DNA of 64,000 nt, taken from the NCBI RefSeq assembly GCF_003003775.1, contig NZ_PVWJ01000001.1:1-64000 (forward strand). Direction: 5' to 3'. The first letter of the stretch is position 1, and every line of letters begins with the position of its first letter. The DNA is from Merismopedia glauca CCAP 1448/3. Its GTDB lineage: Bacteria; Cyanobacteriota; Cyanobacteriia; Cyanobacteriales; CCAP-1448. The notes beneath the pieces are model-generated. The model saw only the letters and a program-made list of their open reading frames with translations, had not been told where the DNA came from and made no database searches. Shown here one piece after another: positions 49,555-60,686 of the stretch. The translations under genes and the position numbers were made by a program.

Positions 49555-51282
49555 ATGAGTTATAGAATGGATCGGCGTGCCTATGCAGAAACCTATGGAC
49601 CTACGGTAGGCGATCGCATTCGCCTTGCAGATACCGAACTCTTCATTGAAATCGAACGAGATTTCACTACCTATGGCGATGAAGTGAAGTTTGGTGGTGG
49701 TAAAGTAATTAGAGATGGTATGGGACAATCGCCCATTTCTAATGCCGATGGCGCAGTGGATTTAGTTATTACTAATGCTGTAATTCTGGATTGGTGGGGT
49801 GTAGTTAAAGCCGATATTGGGATTAAAGACGGGAAAATATATAAGATTGGGAAGGCTGGAAATCCCTATATTCAAGATAATGTAGATATTATTATTGGTC
49901 CTGGAACCGAAGCTTTAGCAGGGGAAGGGATGATTTTAACTGCTGGGGGAATCGACAGCCATATTCACTTTATTTGCCCCCAACAGATAGAAGTTGCGAT
50001 CGCATCCGGTATCACTACTATGATAGGTGGTGGGACTGGCCCTGCTACTGGGACTAATGCTACCACTTGCACCCCAGGTCCTTGGAATATATACCGAATG
50101 TTGCAAGCTGCTGATGCATTTCCCGTGAATTTGGGCTTTTTGGGTAAGGGAAATACTAGCCAACCCCAAGGTTTGGTAGAACAAGTTGAAGCAGGGGTGA
50201 TGGGGTTGAAACTCCATGAAGATTGGGGCACTAATCCGGCGACAATTGATACTTGTTTGAGTCTAGCTGATGAATATGATGTGCAAGTAGCGATTCACAC
50301 AGATACTCTCAATGAAGCTGGATTTGTCGAAGATACCATCGCCGCGTTCAAAAATCGCGTCATCCACACTTATCATACCGAAGGCGCAGGAGGAGGACAC
50401 GCACCGGATATTATCAAAGTATGCGGGGAAAGTAACGTTTTACCTTCTTCTACCAATCCAACTCGTCCTTATACTCTGAATACCTTAGACGAACACCTCG
50501 ATATGTTGATGGTGTGTCATCACCTCGATCCAGCGATTCCTGAAGATGTAGCCTTTGCTGAATCAAGGATCAGAAGGGAAACAATTGCGGCTGAAGATAT
50601 TTTACACGATTTAGGCGCATTCAGTATGATTTCCTCAGATTCCCAAGCTATGGGTAGAGTCGGTGAAGTAATTATCCGCACTTGGCAAACTGCCCATAAA
50701 ATGAAGGTGCAAAGGGGAAACCTCTCCCCAACCCCTCTGCTGCAAGGAGAGGGGCAAAAAGCAGATAACTTTCGGGCAAAAAGGTATATTGCCAAATATA
50801 CGATTAATCCCGCCATTACTCACGGAATATCAGCTTATGTCGGTTCTGTAGAAGAGGGAAAACTGGCAGATTTATGCTTGTGGAAACCAGCGTTTTTTGG
50901 GGTAAAACCAGAGATTGTAGTAAAAGGCGGGTTAATAGCTTATGCTCAAATGGGAGATGCTAACGCCAGCATTCCCACACCTCAACCCGTGCATATGCGT
51001 CCGATGTTTGCTAGTTTTGGAGGTGCAGTTGCAAATACTTCTCTAACTTTTGTTTCTCAAGCAGCTTTGAAAAGCGGAATTCCAGAACAATTAAAGTTAC
51101 AAAAAAGGGCAGTTTCTGTGTCTGGAACTCGCGATATTAGCAAGAGAGATTTAAAATTAAATGATGCTTTACCTCGTATGGAAGTAAATCCAGAAACTTA
51201 CGAAGTAAGGGCAGATGGCGAGTTATTAATTTGCGAACCAGCGACGGTTTTACCTATGGCTCAAAGGTACTTTTTATTTTAG
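49555..51282 (+). CDS. ureC: Urease alpha subunit
   Basis: 575 residues. It has [34 protein letters not shown], the carbamylated-Lys region [49 protein letters not shown] (flap with catalytic His) and the C-terminal [20 protein letters not shown]. It hydrolyses urea to ammonia and carbamate at a di-nickel site. Residues about 388-400 are encoded by a palindromic repeat (50721-50754) and replace the usual loop between KMKVQRG and [11 protein letters not shown]. ureA, ureB and accessory genes are absent from the window. Confidence 0.95.
   Translation: MSYRMDRRAYAETYGPTVGDRIRLADTELFIEIERDFTTYGDEVKFGGGKVIRDGMGQSPISNADGAVDLVITNAVILDWWGVVKADIGIKDGKIYKIGKAGNPYIQDNVDIIIGPGTEALAGEGMILTAGGIDSHIHFICPQQIEVAIASGITTMIGGGTGPATGTNATTCTPGPWNIYRMLQAADAFPVNLGFLGKGNTSQPQGLVEQVEAGVMGLKLHEDWGTNPATIDTCLSLADEYDVQVAIHTDTLNEAGFVEDTIAAFKNRVIHTYHTEGAGGGHAPDIIKVCGESNVLPSSTNPTRPYTLNTLDEHLDMLMVCHHLDPAIPEDVAFAESRIRRETIAAEDILHDLGAFSMISSDSQAMGRVGEVIIRTWQTAHKMKVQRGNLSPTPLLQGEGQKADNFRAKRYIAKYTINPAITHGISAYVGSVEEGKLADLCLWKPAFFGVKPEIVVKGGLIAYAQMGDANASIPTPQPVHMRPMFASFGGAVANTSLTFVSQAALKSGIPEQLKLQKRAVSVSGTRDISKRDLKLNDALPRMEVNPETYEVRADGELLICEPATVLPMAQRYFLF
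50721..50754 (+). repeat. Palindromic repeat inside ureC
   Basis: CCTCTCC and GGAGAGG arms around a CCAACCCCTCTGCTGCAA centre. This CCTCTCC-CAACCCCTCT type is a dispersed intergenic palindrome in many cyanobacteria; here it lies in frame within ureC and encodes about [12 protein letters not shown]. Confidence 0.75.
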
Positions 51283-51321
51283 GTTTCGCGCATTAGCTGC
51301 AAAGTCATAAAGGAGGGAAGG

Positions 51322-51856
51322 ATGAGAGTTAATGGCTTGGTGTTAGCTACTATTTTAGGTGGTTTGATAGTAGTAGTTCAGCCACAATTAGTTAAAGCAT
51401 TATCGCCAGTTGAGGTGGGGGCGATCGCTAGTTATTATACTCAGTTATTGGCTCAAAGTTCGACAGTTAATTCTACTCCTACTCCCGATATAAATAAAAC
51501 TTTATCTGCGTCGGAAGTAGGTAAAATTGGGAAGTCGATAAAATATACCTGGAGTTTATGCACGTACTGCTAGAGGTAATGTTACGATTATTAAATTTAC
51601 TCAAAGCCAAAACGTAGGGAAATGTGTGTTAATAGCAGGGCGATTTCAACAGAATTATGACAACGGTAGTTTGAGAACTATAAGAAGTGCTAAATTAGGA
51701 AATGAAAGTGTTATTTGTGCGCTTCGATCTGGAAGCGATTCGTGCACAGAAAAAACAGTTCTGTTTGCTGTCCCACCTGGTCAAGACCCTAATACAATAA
51801 TGCGAAGGCTATTAGATAGCAATGGCCTTGCTGCTGGTAATTTAGTTGAACTTTAG
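51322..51856 (+). pseudogene. Frameshifted small secreted protein gene
   Basis: The first part (from ATG 51322, GGAGG upstream) encodes a signal peptide (MRVNGLVLATILGGLIVVVQ...) and LSASEVGKIGKSI, then hits a stop at 51573. In the +1 frame, from about 51545, the sequence continues smoothly as IPGVYARTARGNVTIIKF, QNVGKCVLIAGRF and then the final 60 residues to 51856. So one gene of about 179 residues is broken by a single-base shift near 51535-51548 (AAAA run). Function unknown. Either a real mutation or a sequencing error. Confidence 0.7.
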
Positions 51857-52371
51857 CTGGAACTAAATTGCTTAGCAATTAGTGTCATTGGTAAATATAG
51901 TCGTTGTGGGTGACTAGTAAAAGAAGTAAAGCGATGGTGCTTGTAAAAAGTCGCTGCTTTTTCGTCTTTGGCATCAACAACAACAGCCATTGCTGCAATT
52001 TCACTAATTAAGCTGCGTCGCAAGGCATCAGCGAGGAGAAATGCACCCAATCCTTGCCCTTGATAACCTTCATCCATAGCCAGTCTGCCTAGTAAGATGG
52101 CAGGAACCAAAGGATAGCGAGGCAGCTTTTTTTGGATCGCCTCTGGTAATTCTATCAACTCAATCGCAGTAGATGCCAAGGTGTAATATCCAGCAATTCT
52201 CTGTGCTTCAAGATCGTACAAAACAAAGGGAGTTGCTACATAACGTTTCAAGTCTTGAGTGGCGCGTTCTTTTAAATAACGATCTAGAGGTTCGCTTCCA
52301 GAGTGAAAATCAGACCGATTGTGTTCTGCACCCAGTAACTCTATTCTATGAGCAAAAGGCGGAAAACTCAC
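51853..52371 (-). CDS. GNAT acetyltransferase toxin (TacT-like)
   Basis: 172 residues: FHSGSEPLDRYLKERATQDLKR at the start, VPAILLGRLAMDEGYQGQGLG (the acetyl-CoA R/Q-x-x-G-x-G/A loop is YQGQGLG), and MAVVVDAKDEKAATFYKHHRF. This is the type of GNAT toxin that acetylates aminoacyl-tRNA and is paired with DUF1778 antitoxins. Its ATG overlaps the stop of the DUF1778 gene by four bases. Confidence 0.9.
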   Translation of the reverse strand: MSFPPFAHRIELLGAEHNRSDFHSGSEPLDRYLKERATQDLKRYVATPFVLYDLEAQRIAGYYTLASTAIELIELPEAIQKKLPRYPLVPAILLGRLAMDEGYQGQGLGAFLLADALRRSLISEIAAMAVVVDAKDEKAATFYKHHRFTSFTSHPQRLYLPMTLIAKQFSSS

Positions 52372-52688
52372 GATATCTCCTGACTTTCCTGATAACGAGC
52401 GATCGCCCGTGCTAATGGGTCATCATCTTCTAGATCTGGGGGATTGAGCAGCGATTCGACAAAGGCTATACTATCTTCTCGATCTAGCTTGATGATGGTA
52501 CGATTCTCAATCGTCCGCAGTGCTGCGCTTTGGGCATGGCTGACGACGAAATCTGTCAAGCTTCTACCTTCAAGATCTGCTGCCCACTGTAACAATTCCT
52601 TCTGTTCAAAGGTAAGACGCGCTTCCAGTCTCTCTGATTTACTCTGTTTTTCTTCACCAGAAATGGCAGGTGTCTTTGGCTGGTGCAT
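52368..52688 (-). CDS. DUF1778 antitoxin (TacA-like)
   Basis: 106 residues from the ATG at 52688 (a TTG at 52700 is in frame). SERLEARLTFEQKELLQWAA, LEGRSLTDFVVSHAQSAALRT is the ribbon-helix-helix part of DUF1778; the C-terminus (DREDSIAFVESLLNPP) wraps the GNAT partner in known structures. It precedes the toxin gene and overlaps it, as in classical tacAT operons, and would repress the shared promoter. Confidence 0.9.
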   Translation of the reverse strand: MHQPKTPAISGEEKQSKSERLEARLTFEQKELLQWAADLEGRSLTDFVVSHAQSAALRTIENRTIIKLDREDSIAFVESLLNPPDLEDDDPLARAIARYQESQEIS

Positions 52689-52954
52689 GGTTCTGGTCAA
52701 TATGGTACGCTATTTCTATTATAGTACGTCTTTAAGCCGTACATATCCAGAATATGCGTTCCTACTGGAGCAAGAGTAGCCACAAATTGCCCAAGGTGAG
52801 GCGATCGCATTTCTTCGCCCGCCATAACCTAATATAATGGCACAGGATGTTAATCAAATTCTGCCTCATTGAACTTACACTGACAAATTTCAGTCAATAA
52901 ATCTAGCGTATGTAAAAAATGCGTTAGCTTTCAATCTGGCAGCAGTTAGGAATT

Positions 52955-53980
52955 ATGAAATTATCAACAGCATTAATTTGGGGCGTTCCAATTCTGGCTC
53001 TCGCCTCTAGCATACCGTTAATCCTGGCTCGTTCCGCACCGGAAAATCCGCCAATAGTCACTTCAATTACTCCTTCTCCCACTGTAGAACCACCAAAAAC
53101 CCCAAAGATCGCCCCTCAAGTTCCCAAATTAGCACGTCAGTTAGCAGAAAAAGCGATCGCCGCTACTCATTTTGCAGTTACCCCCACACCCACAACTAAA
53201 TCCAATAAATCCAAACCCAAGAAAACTACCAAAACCGCCAAAATTGCCCCTTACAAGCCACCATCAGTCCAAATTCGGGTGGCTGTATCCCAAAAAACTC
53301 CCTCAGTTGCGATCGGTACTTCTACTCCAGCTAGGCTAAAAACCCTAAACGGACAAAGAGTGGGTTTTTTACAGACTATGCAAGGGGTTAACGTCCAAAT
53401 GCAACCTCAAGGCTTGCAAATTGGCGAACAAATCTTTCCAGGAGTGATTTGGGTAGAACCTACTGCTGGAGGTGCGGTTTACGTCGGTGACAGGTGGTAT
53501 CGAGGACGGTTGCTATTAGTTGCCCAGAAAGAAGGTATTCTGGCTGTGAACGCGGTCGATTTGGAACAATATCTCTATAGCGTCGTTGGTAGTGAAATGC
53601 ACTCCCAAGCCCCTATAGAAGCCCTCAAAGCGCAATCTGTAGCAGCCCGTTCCTATGCAATGGTACACATCCTGCGTCCTGCTTCTGATTGGTACAATCT
53701 AGGTAATACCGAGCGTTGGCAAGTCTATAAAGGGATTAAATCTGAGTATCCCAGCACCTATCAAGCCGTTAATGAAACTGGCGGACAAATTCTCAGCGAT
53801 CGCGGTCGCGTTGTAGAATCTCTCTATGCTTCTACTGCCGAAATCGTCAATAAAGTCCATAAAGGCTGGGGAATGAGCCAAACAGGAGCTTATCAACTAG
53901 CAAATCAAGGCTATAACTATCAGCAAATTCTGGGAAACTATTATCCTGGGGTACAACTATCAAGGTTAGGCGCGCAGTAA
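52955..53980 (+). CDS. SpoIID/LytB domain-containing protein
   Basis: 341 residues; AGGA precedes the ATG. A signal-like hydrophobic N-terminus (about 5-25) is followed by a long Pro/Thr/Lys-rich linker to about 105 and a SpoIID domain: LNGQRVGFLQTMQGVNV, AVYVGDRWYRGRLLL, NAVDLEQYLYSVVGSEM, APIEALKAQSVAARSYAM and the tail GWGMSQTGAYQLANQGYNY. SpoIID proteins are lytic transglycosylase-related and act on peptidoglycan stems stripped of peptides. It is likely a periplasmic wall-remodelling enzyme. Confidence 0.9.
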   Translation: MKLSTALIWGVPILALASSIPLILARSAPENPPIVTSITPSPTVEPPKTPKIAPQVPKLARQLAEKAIAATHFAVTPTPTTKSNKSKPKKTTKTAKIAPYKPPSVQIRVAVSQKTPSVAIGTSTPARLKTLNGQRVGFLQTMQGVNVQMQPQGLQIGEQIFPGVIWVEPTAGGAVYVGDRWYRGRLLLVAQKEGILAVNAVDLEQYLYSVVGSEMHSQAPIEALKAQSVAARSYAMVHILRPASDWYNLGNTERWQVYKGIKSEYPSTYQAVNETGGQILSDRGRVVESLYASTAEIVNKVHKGWGMSQTGAYQLANQGYNYQQILGNYYPGVQLSRLGAQ

Positions 53981-54043
53981 GCTCTGAGGGGCTGAGGGGA
54001 GGCTTTAACTATAAATCATCTAGGATTGCTCTAGGAAAAGAAC

Positions 54044-54343
54044 ATGACTCAAACAACTGTACGAATATTGGCGAGAATGTCTGCATTTCCCGATCGCCTA
54101 GAAGAAGCAAAAGCTTTACTAATAGGACTTGTGGAACCAACTCGCCAAGAATCAGGATGTATCAGGTACGAATTATTACAAAATCTATCAGATCCAACAG
54201 AATTTACTTTTATTGAAGAGTGGGAGTCGGAAGCCGCTTTAAATGCTCATCTCAGTTCAGCACATATCTCTCAAGCATTCGCGCAAGTGCCCTTGTTAAT
54301 TGCAAGTGGTCCTGATATTATGCGCCATACACTCTTGATTTAA
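54044..54343 (+). CDS. Antibiotic biosynthesis monooxygenase (ABM) family protein
   Basis: 99 residues: VRILARMSAFPDRLEEAKALL, PTRQESGCIRYELLQN, PTEFTFIEEWESEAALNAHLSS and HISQAF form the ABM dimeric ferredoxin-like fold. Family members are quinol monooxygenases or small oxygenases without cofactors. The substrate is unknown. The TAA stop overlaps the first base of the MITE-like element. Confidence 0.85.
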   Translation: MTQTTVRILARMSAFPDRLEEAKALLIGLVEPTRQESGCIRYELLQNLSDPTEFTFIEEWESEAALNAHLSSAHISQAFAQVPLLIASGPDIMRHTLLI

Positions 54344-54444
54344 TACCATTTTCATTTTATTGGGCTACATAATTGGTGTGTAGAGACGTTGCAATGCAAC
54401 GTCTCTACGTTTGGATCTGTAGCGTGACTTTCAAGAATTGGTAT
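54343..54444. mobile_element. MITE-like element, 102 bp
   Basis: Ends ATACCATTTTC and (inverted) ATACCAATTCT; internal GCTACAT, a perfect central palindrome GTAGAGACGTTGCA/TGCAACGTCTCTAC (54380-54408), and TCTGTAGCG near the right end. Same length and order as the element at 6570-6671. Its right end contains the stop codon and last codons (DTNS) of the glycerate kinase gene, and its left base overlaps the ABM stop. Confidence 0.75.
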
Positions 54445-55783
54445 CAAGTAAAACGATAACTAGATCGTTGACGTTAGTAAAGGTGGCTCCAGTGACAATG
54501 CGATCGCCTAATCTGGCAAAAAAGCTGCCGGAATCATTATTCTCAAGCATCTGTTGAGGATTCAACCCTAATTCTCTAGCTCTAATTACAGTGTATCCGT
54601 CTAAGATCGCCCCCGTAGCATCGCTGTTACCATCTCCACCGTCAGTTGCTGCACTCAATATGGTAATCCCATCTACTCCCTCTAATGCGATCGCTGCGGC
54701 TAAAGCTAATTCCTGATTTCGTCCCCCAATCCCTTTCCCTGTAACCGTAACTGTCGTTTCACCACCTGCTAGCAAACATAGTTTTTGCGCTCCAAGTTGC
54801 TGTTTACTGCGGGCGATTGCTACCATTTCTTGAGCCACTAATCGCGCTTCCCCAGTTAAACTAGTCGTCAAAATTTCGACTTGATAGCCTAATTCTTGAG
54901 CTTGGTAGGCTGCACTATCAATAGCTAGCTGATTGCTCGCGATGACTAAATTATACACCTTTTCAAATACCCGATCTCCAGGTTTAGGTGTCTCTGGTAA
55001 TTGATTTTGGACACCCTGCTGGAAGTAATCCCAAATTTTGGTGGGTACTTGACGTTCGCGATCAAACTGTTGCAAAACTTGTAATGCATCAGCAAAGGTG
55101 GTTGGATCGGGAACTGTGACACCAGAGGCGATCGCAGATAGGTCATCTCCCACTACATCTGATAAAATTAATCCACATACTCTAGCTGGGTACGCCCAAC
55201 GAGCTAATTGTCCGCCTTTAATCAAGGATAGATGTTTGCGGACAGTGTTGAGAGCCACAATATCTGCACCTTGATGCATCAGAATTTGGGTAGTAGCTTG
55301 CAAATCTTCTAGATTGATTCCGAAAGGTAAAACTTCCATCAAAGCGGAACCCCCACCAGAAATCAAACATAGGATCAGATCCTCTGCGGTAGCTTGCTGA
55401 CAATACTTGAGAATTTGTTCTCCATTCGCCAAACTCCTGCGATCTAGTTGCGGGTGACTGGCTTCCTTGATCGTAATACGTTGAGTGGGTTTACTGTGTC
55501 CATCTTTGACAGAAACTATGCCACCTGCAATTCGACTACGCTCATTGCAGGAGAGTCTATCTTCTAAAATATTCTCTACCGCTTGTGCCATGTAAGCACT
55601 CGCTTTTCCAGCACCCACTACAAAAATTCGACTTTTATCCGTTAATGAAACCGATAATTTCCCAATAATTAAGTTATTTCCCTCAATTTGCAGATGACTT
55701 TGGATTGCTTCATAAGGATCGACAGCCTCTAACACTGCTTGATATATTTGTTTAGCATGGACTTGGGTGGACATATAACTCAT
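54431..55783 (-). CDS. Glycerate kinase, MOFRL/type-2 family
   Basis: 450 residues. VVGAGKASAYMAQAVE, SLANGEQILKYCQQATAEDL, LCLISGGGSALMEVLPFG, LRKHLSLIKGGQLARWAYPA (reads NTVRKHLS), LILSDVVGDDLSAIASGVTVPD, and a C-terminal MOFRL domain (LLAGGETTVTVTGKGIGGRNQE, SAATDGGDGNSDATGAILDG). It phosphorylates D-glycerate, usually to 2-phosphoglycerate, linking glycolate metabolism to glycolysis. Length is normal. The last residues come from MITE DNA. Confidence 0.9.
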   Translation of the reverse strand: MSYMSTQVHAKQIYQAVLEAVDPYEAIQSHLQIEGNNLIIGKLSVSLTDKSRIFVVGAGKASAYMAQAVENILEDRLSCNERSRIAGGIVSVKDGHSKPTQRITIKEASHPQLDRRSLANGEQILKYCQQATAEDLILCLISGGGSALMEVLPFGINLEDLQATTQILMHQGADIVALNTVRKHLSLIKGGQLARWAYPARVCGLILSDVVGDDLSAIASGVTVPDPTTFADALQVLQQFDRERQVPTKIWDYFQQGVQNQLPETPKPGDRVFEKVYNLVIASNQLAIDSAAYQAQELGYQVEILTTSLTGEARLVAQEMVAIARSKQQLGAQKLCLLAGGETTVTVTGKGIGGRNQELALAAAIALEGVDGITILSAATDGGDGNSDATGAILDGYTVIRARELGLNPQQMLENNDSGSFFARLGDRIVTGATFTNVNDLVIVLLDTNS

Positions 55784-55969
55784 TTAACAAGAATATTTAA
55801 CTAATTAGGGATTAATTATCTAGTATTTACTGAATTAAGCGCCCATTAGTCGATATTTGCCCATATATGTCGGATTGAAGAAGAGCGATCGCCTCAAGCT
55901 CTAGAATTCAACTTAGGTTAGAATGGATACTGTTGCCATCAATTTCCCTAGATAGGGCAGAATTTTGCT

Positions 55970-56434
55970 ATGAATCGGATTATTTCGGTAATTATAGGGA
56001 TTATATTGGCTCTGAATCTTATTTTAATTTCCCCTGCGGCTACTTGGGCAGCTTCTTCTAACTTAGGAGTCAAGGATGGCTATTTATCAGCTTGCCCTAA
56101 TTCTCCCAATTGTGTAGTTAGTCAAAATGCAGATGAAGCTCATTCTATTTCCCCTCTTGTTTATCACACAGATCTAGCTAAAGCACGGGAAATATTGCTG
56201 AAAGTGCTAACAGTTGTGCCTCGTACTCAAGCGATCGCTCAAACACCAGATTACATCCATGCTGAGTCAAAAAGTCGGATCTTCGGGTTTATTGATGATG
56301 TAGAATTCTATTTTCCTAGTAATGAGAAAATAATTCACGTCCGCTCTGCCTCTCGCGTCGGAGAATCAGATTTAGGCGTAAACCGCCGACGTATAGAGCA
56401 AATTCGTTTAGCTTTGCAGGATTTAAACGTATGA
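55970..56434 (+). CDS. DUF1499 family exported protein
   Basis: 154 residues. Signal peptide about 1-26 (ending TWAAS). The mature part has LGVKDGYLSACPNSPNCVVS, then LLKVLTVVPRT, then YIHAESKSRIFGFIDDVEFYF and IHVRSASRVGESDLGVNRRR, the DUF1499 pattern found in cyanobacteria, plants and proteobacteria (function unknown). A 186-base upstream region separates it from the divergent glycerate kinase gene. Confidence 0.88.
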   Translation: MNRIISVIIGIILALNLILISPAATWAASSNLGVKDGYLSACPNSPNCVVSQNADEAHSISPLVYHTDLAKAREILLKVLTVVPRTQAIAQTPDYIHAESKSRIFGFIDDVEFYFPSNEKIIHVRSASRVGESDLGVNRRRIEQIRLALQDLNV

Positions 56435-56484
56435 TCGAGATCAAAAACTATTCCCATAATTTTTAGTTACCAGACAATTCAACC

Positions 56485-56721
56485 ATGCAATGTACAGTTT
56501 TGAGCCGTTCCGGACAAGTTTTAGCTAGAGGAAAACTGATTCTACATCCAGAAGATAGAGGTAAAATGCGATTAAATCTGCAAACTAACGGCGGAAGGTT
56601 AATCGAAGGGGGAATCGTTGAGGATAATGGGGATTTAACTAGTGCTAGCGAAGCATTATTTCAACAATGCTATGAAACTTGGGGAATGACAGGTTTAACT
56701 TTGACGGTAACTATTCGCTAA
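56485..56721 (+). CDS. Conserved small hypothetical protein
   Basis: 78 residues: CTVLSRSGQVLARGKLILHP, EDRGKMRLNLQTNGGRLIEG, YETWGMTGLTLTVTIR. Beta-rich, no signal peptide. I recognise no family. It follows DUF1499 by 50 bases and may be in the same transcript. Confidence 0.5.
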   Translation: MQCTVLSRSGQVLARGKLILHPEDRGKMRLNLQTNGGRLIEGGIVEDNGDLTSASEALFQQCYETWGMTGLTLTVTIR

Positions 56722-57049
56722 AATAGTCGGCGATCGCCGACTATCATCTTATTAATTGGGTACGATTTAACCAAGGTTAAGCGTCTCAAAATCCAAATTC
56801 GCCACCAGCAGTTGAACCATTGACTCGAATTGCTAGAGATGGTGGAGGTGTATCAATTACATCTAACCAAATTGTCATCAGCAAAGGACAAACTATTTTG
56901 GTTCCGGTCTAATCGCATATCTATCATAGCGATAAACAGGAGCAATTTTGGCTAAGTGTCACGTTGAGCATTCCCAACACCAGCTTAACTGACCCGATTG
57001 TAATTCGCTCTGCGCGCTTGAATCACTCCTTGAAGATCGAACCAATTTT
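56722..57049. other. 328-base intergenic region with a coding remnant
   Basis: A start-less reading frame at about 56788-56912 encodes NSPPAVEPLTRIARDGGGVS then SNQIVISKGQTILVPV and a stop, which looks like the C-terminal end of a lost gene, family not recognised. A palindrome CGGCGATCGCCG lies near 56728. The rest is likely the antiporter promoter. Confidence 0.4.
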
Positions 57050-58261
57050 ATGTCACCAGAGCAGCTATTTATCATCACTGGAGTCCTTTTGCTGGCTAGC
57101 ATCTTTGCCAGTAAAGCCGCAATCAAATTTGGAGTTCCCGCACTGCTTTTCTTTTTGACCATTGGTATGGTAGCAGGTTCAGAAGGAATTGGTGGCATTT
57201 ACTTCGACGATCCCACATTAACGCAACTAATCGGGAATGTGGCGCTAACCTTGATTCTGTTTGCAGGTGGGTTAGATACACAATGGAGACAAATTTCTCC
57301 GGTTCTATATCAAGGTTTGATTCTATCGACGGTTGGAGTCATAATCACTACCCTCATGGTTGGCTTCTTTGCCTGGTTGATGCTGGGTTCCTTTTCGTCC
57401 TTTAATGTGGGACTACAAGGAATTAGCTGGCAGCAGGGGCTGTTATTGGGTGCAATTGTGTCATCTACGGATGCTGCTGCTGTGTTTTCCATTCTCCGTG
57501 CTAGTAACCTGAATCTGAAAGGGAATTTGCAACCGTTATTAGAACTAGAATCAGGTAGTAACGATCCAATGGCAGTATTGCTCACAGCAGAGTTGGTTCA
57601 AATTCTGACTACAGCTAATACCTCACTTATTACTCTAGGTCTATCCCTGATTCAACAACTCCTGGTGGGGATAATTCTAGGCTACGGTGCAGGTCGAGGA
57701 ATGGTTTGGGTGTTAAATAATCTGCGTCTTAGTACTCAGGGGTTATACCCTGTAGCGACGCTGGCTTTAATGTTGCTAACATCTGGTGTAACGACGGCTC
57801 TGGGGGGTAATGGATTTTTAGCTGTGTATATTGCGGGAGTCGTCATGGGTAATCTTCCATTTGCCTGTCGAGACACAATTATCAGCTTCCACGATGGTTT
57901 AAGTTGGTTGATGCAGATTACAATGTTCCTAGTTTTAGGTCTACTTGTTTTTCCATCACAGTTGTTGCCAATAGCATGGGTGGGGTTAGCAGTTGCCCTA
58001 TTTCTCATTTTTGTAGCTCGTCCCGCTAGCGTTTTCCTGTGTCTTTTGCCATTTCACGTCAATCTCCGAGAGCAGGTTTTCATTTCTTGGGGGGGATTAC
58101 GGGGGGCTGTACCTATTGTCCTGGCTACCTTTCCCCTAGCAGCAGGAATTGCTGATGCTGCCCAGTTGTTTAATGTAGTGTTTTTTGTAGTGCTAATTTC
58201 TGTGTTAGCTCAGGGCTTATCGTTGGCTCGTGTTGCCCGTTGGTTGGGACTAGCAATGTAG
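57050..58261 (+). CDS. CPA1 cation:proton antiporter (NhaP-type), membrane domain only
   Basis: 403 residues with about 12 hydrophobic segments. FGVPALLFFLTIGMVAGSEG, NVALTLILFAGGLDT, GAIVSSTDAAAVFSILR (the conserved Thr-Asp unwound helix) and LESGSNDPMAVLLTAEL (Ser-Asn-Asp of helix 6) are the CPA1 signatures; the SWGGLRGAVPIVLATFPL block follows. It exchanges Na+ or K+ for H+ in a membrane. NhaP2-type proteins carry a C-terminal TrkA_C domain of about 150 residues; it is absent here. Confidence 0.9.
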   Translation: MSPEQLFIITGVLLLASIFASKAAIKFGVPALLFFLTIGMVAGSEGIGGIYFDDPTLTQLIGNVALTLILFAGGLDTQWRQISPVLYQGLILSTVGVIITTLMVGFFAWLMLGSFSSFNVGLQGISWQQGLLLGAIVSSTDAAAVFSILRASNLNLKGNLQPLLELESGSNDPMAVLLTAELVQILTTANTSLITLGLSLIQQLLVGIILGYGAGRGMVWVLNNLRLSTQGLYPVATLALMLLTSGVTTALGGNGFLAVYIAGVVMGNLPFACRDTIISFHDGLSWLMQITMFLVLGLLVFPSQLLPIAWVGLAVALFLIFVARPASVFLCLLPFHVNLREQVFISWGGLRGAVPIVLATFPLAAGIADAAQLFNVVFFVVLISVLAQGLSLARVARWLGLAM

Positions 58262-60113
<1,852 letters not shown>

Positions 60114-60125
60114 TAACGCTACGCG

Positions 60126-60159
60126 GAAGTCAGAAGTCAGAAGTCAGAAGTCAGAAGTT
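60126..60159. repeat. Heptamer tandem repeat GAAGTCA in the atpD-atpC spacer
   Basis: Four full GAAGTCA units and a partial fifth, 12 bases after the beta-subunit stop. It sits within the transcribed spacer of a core operon. Confidence 0.9.
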
Positions 60160-60236
60160 CTTATAGCATAGAGCTTTTGTGTTTTGATCGATGAATTACC
60201 TAATTTCCGCTTCCTTATTCCTCAAAATAGTGAAAT

Positions 60237-60656
60237 ATGACATTAACTGTGCGTGTAATTGCCCCAGATAAGACCGTCTGGGATGCTTCAGCCGATGAAG
60301 TGATTTTACCTAGCACGACTGGTCAACTCGGTATCCTTACAGGTCATGCTCCTCTGCTGACAGCGTTGGATACAGGGGTGATGCGGGTGCGTGCTAATAA
60401 AGATAAAGACTGGGTAGCGATCGCCTTAATGGGTGGCTTTGCTGAAGTTGAAAATAACGAAGTCACCATTTTGGTTAATGCTGGAGAACGGGGTGACTCC
60501 ATTAACTTAGAAGAAGCCCGCACTACTTACAGCCAAGCTGAAACTAAATTCAGTCAGATGCAAGCTGGTACTAAGCAAGAACAAATCCAAGCTACTCAGG
60601 CATTAAAACGTGCCCGCGCTAGGTTTCAAGCTGCTGGCGGGATGATACAAGCTTAG
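60237..60656 (+). CDS. atpC: ATP synthase F1 subunit epsilon
   Basis: 139 residues: [60 protein letters not shown] and a C-terminal helical pair ([31 protein letters not shown]). It is the central-stalk epsilon subunit, whose C-terminal helices inhibit ATP hydrolysis. Named atpE in many cyanobacterial genomes. A terminator follows. Confidence 0.96.
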   Translation: MTLTVRVIAPDKTVWDASADEVILPSTTGQLGILTGHAPLLTALDTGVMRVRANKDKDWVAIALMGGFAEVENNEVTILVNAGERGDSINLEEARTTYSQAETKFSQMQAGTKQEQIQATQALKRARARFQAAGGMIQA

Positions 60657-60686
60657 AGATAGAGAGATTAAAAACCTTTTCCATAC

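Noticed and set aside
49444-49728. 94-codon minus-strand frame at the start of ureC
   Set aside because: It overlaps the conserved N-terminus of ureC and has no recognisable motif.
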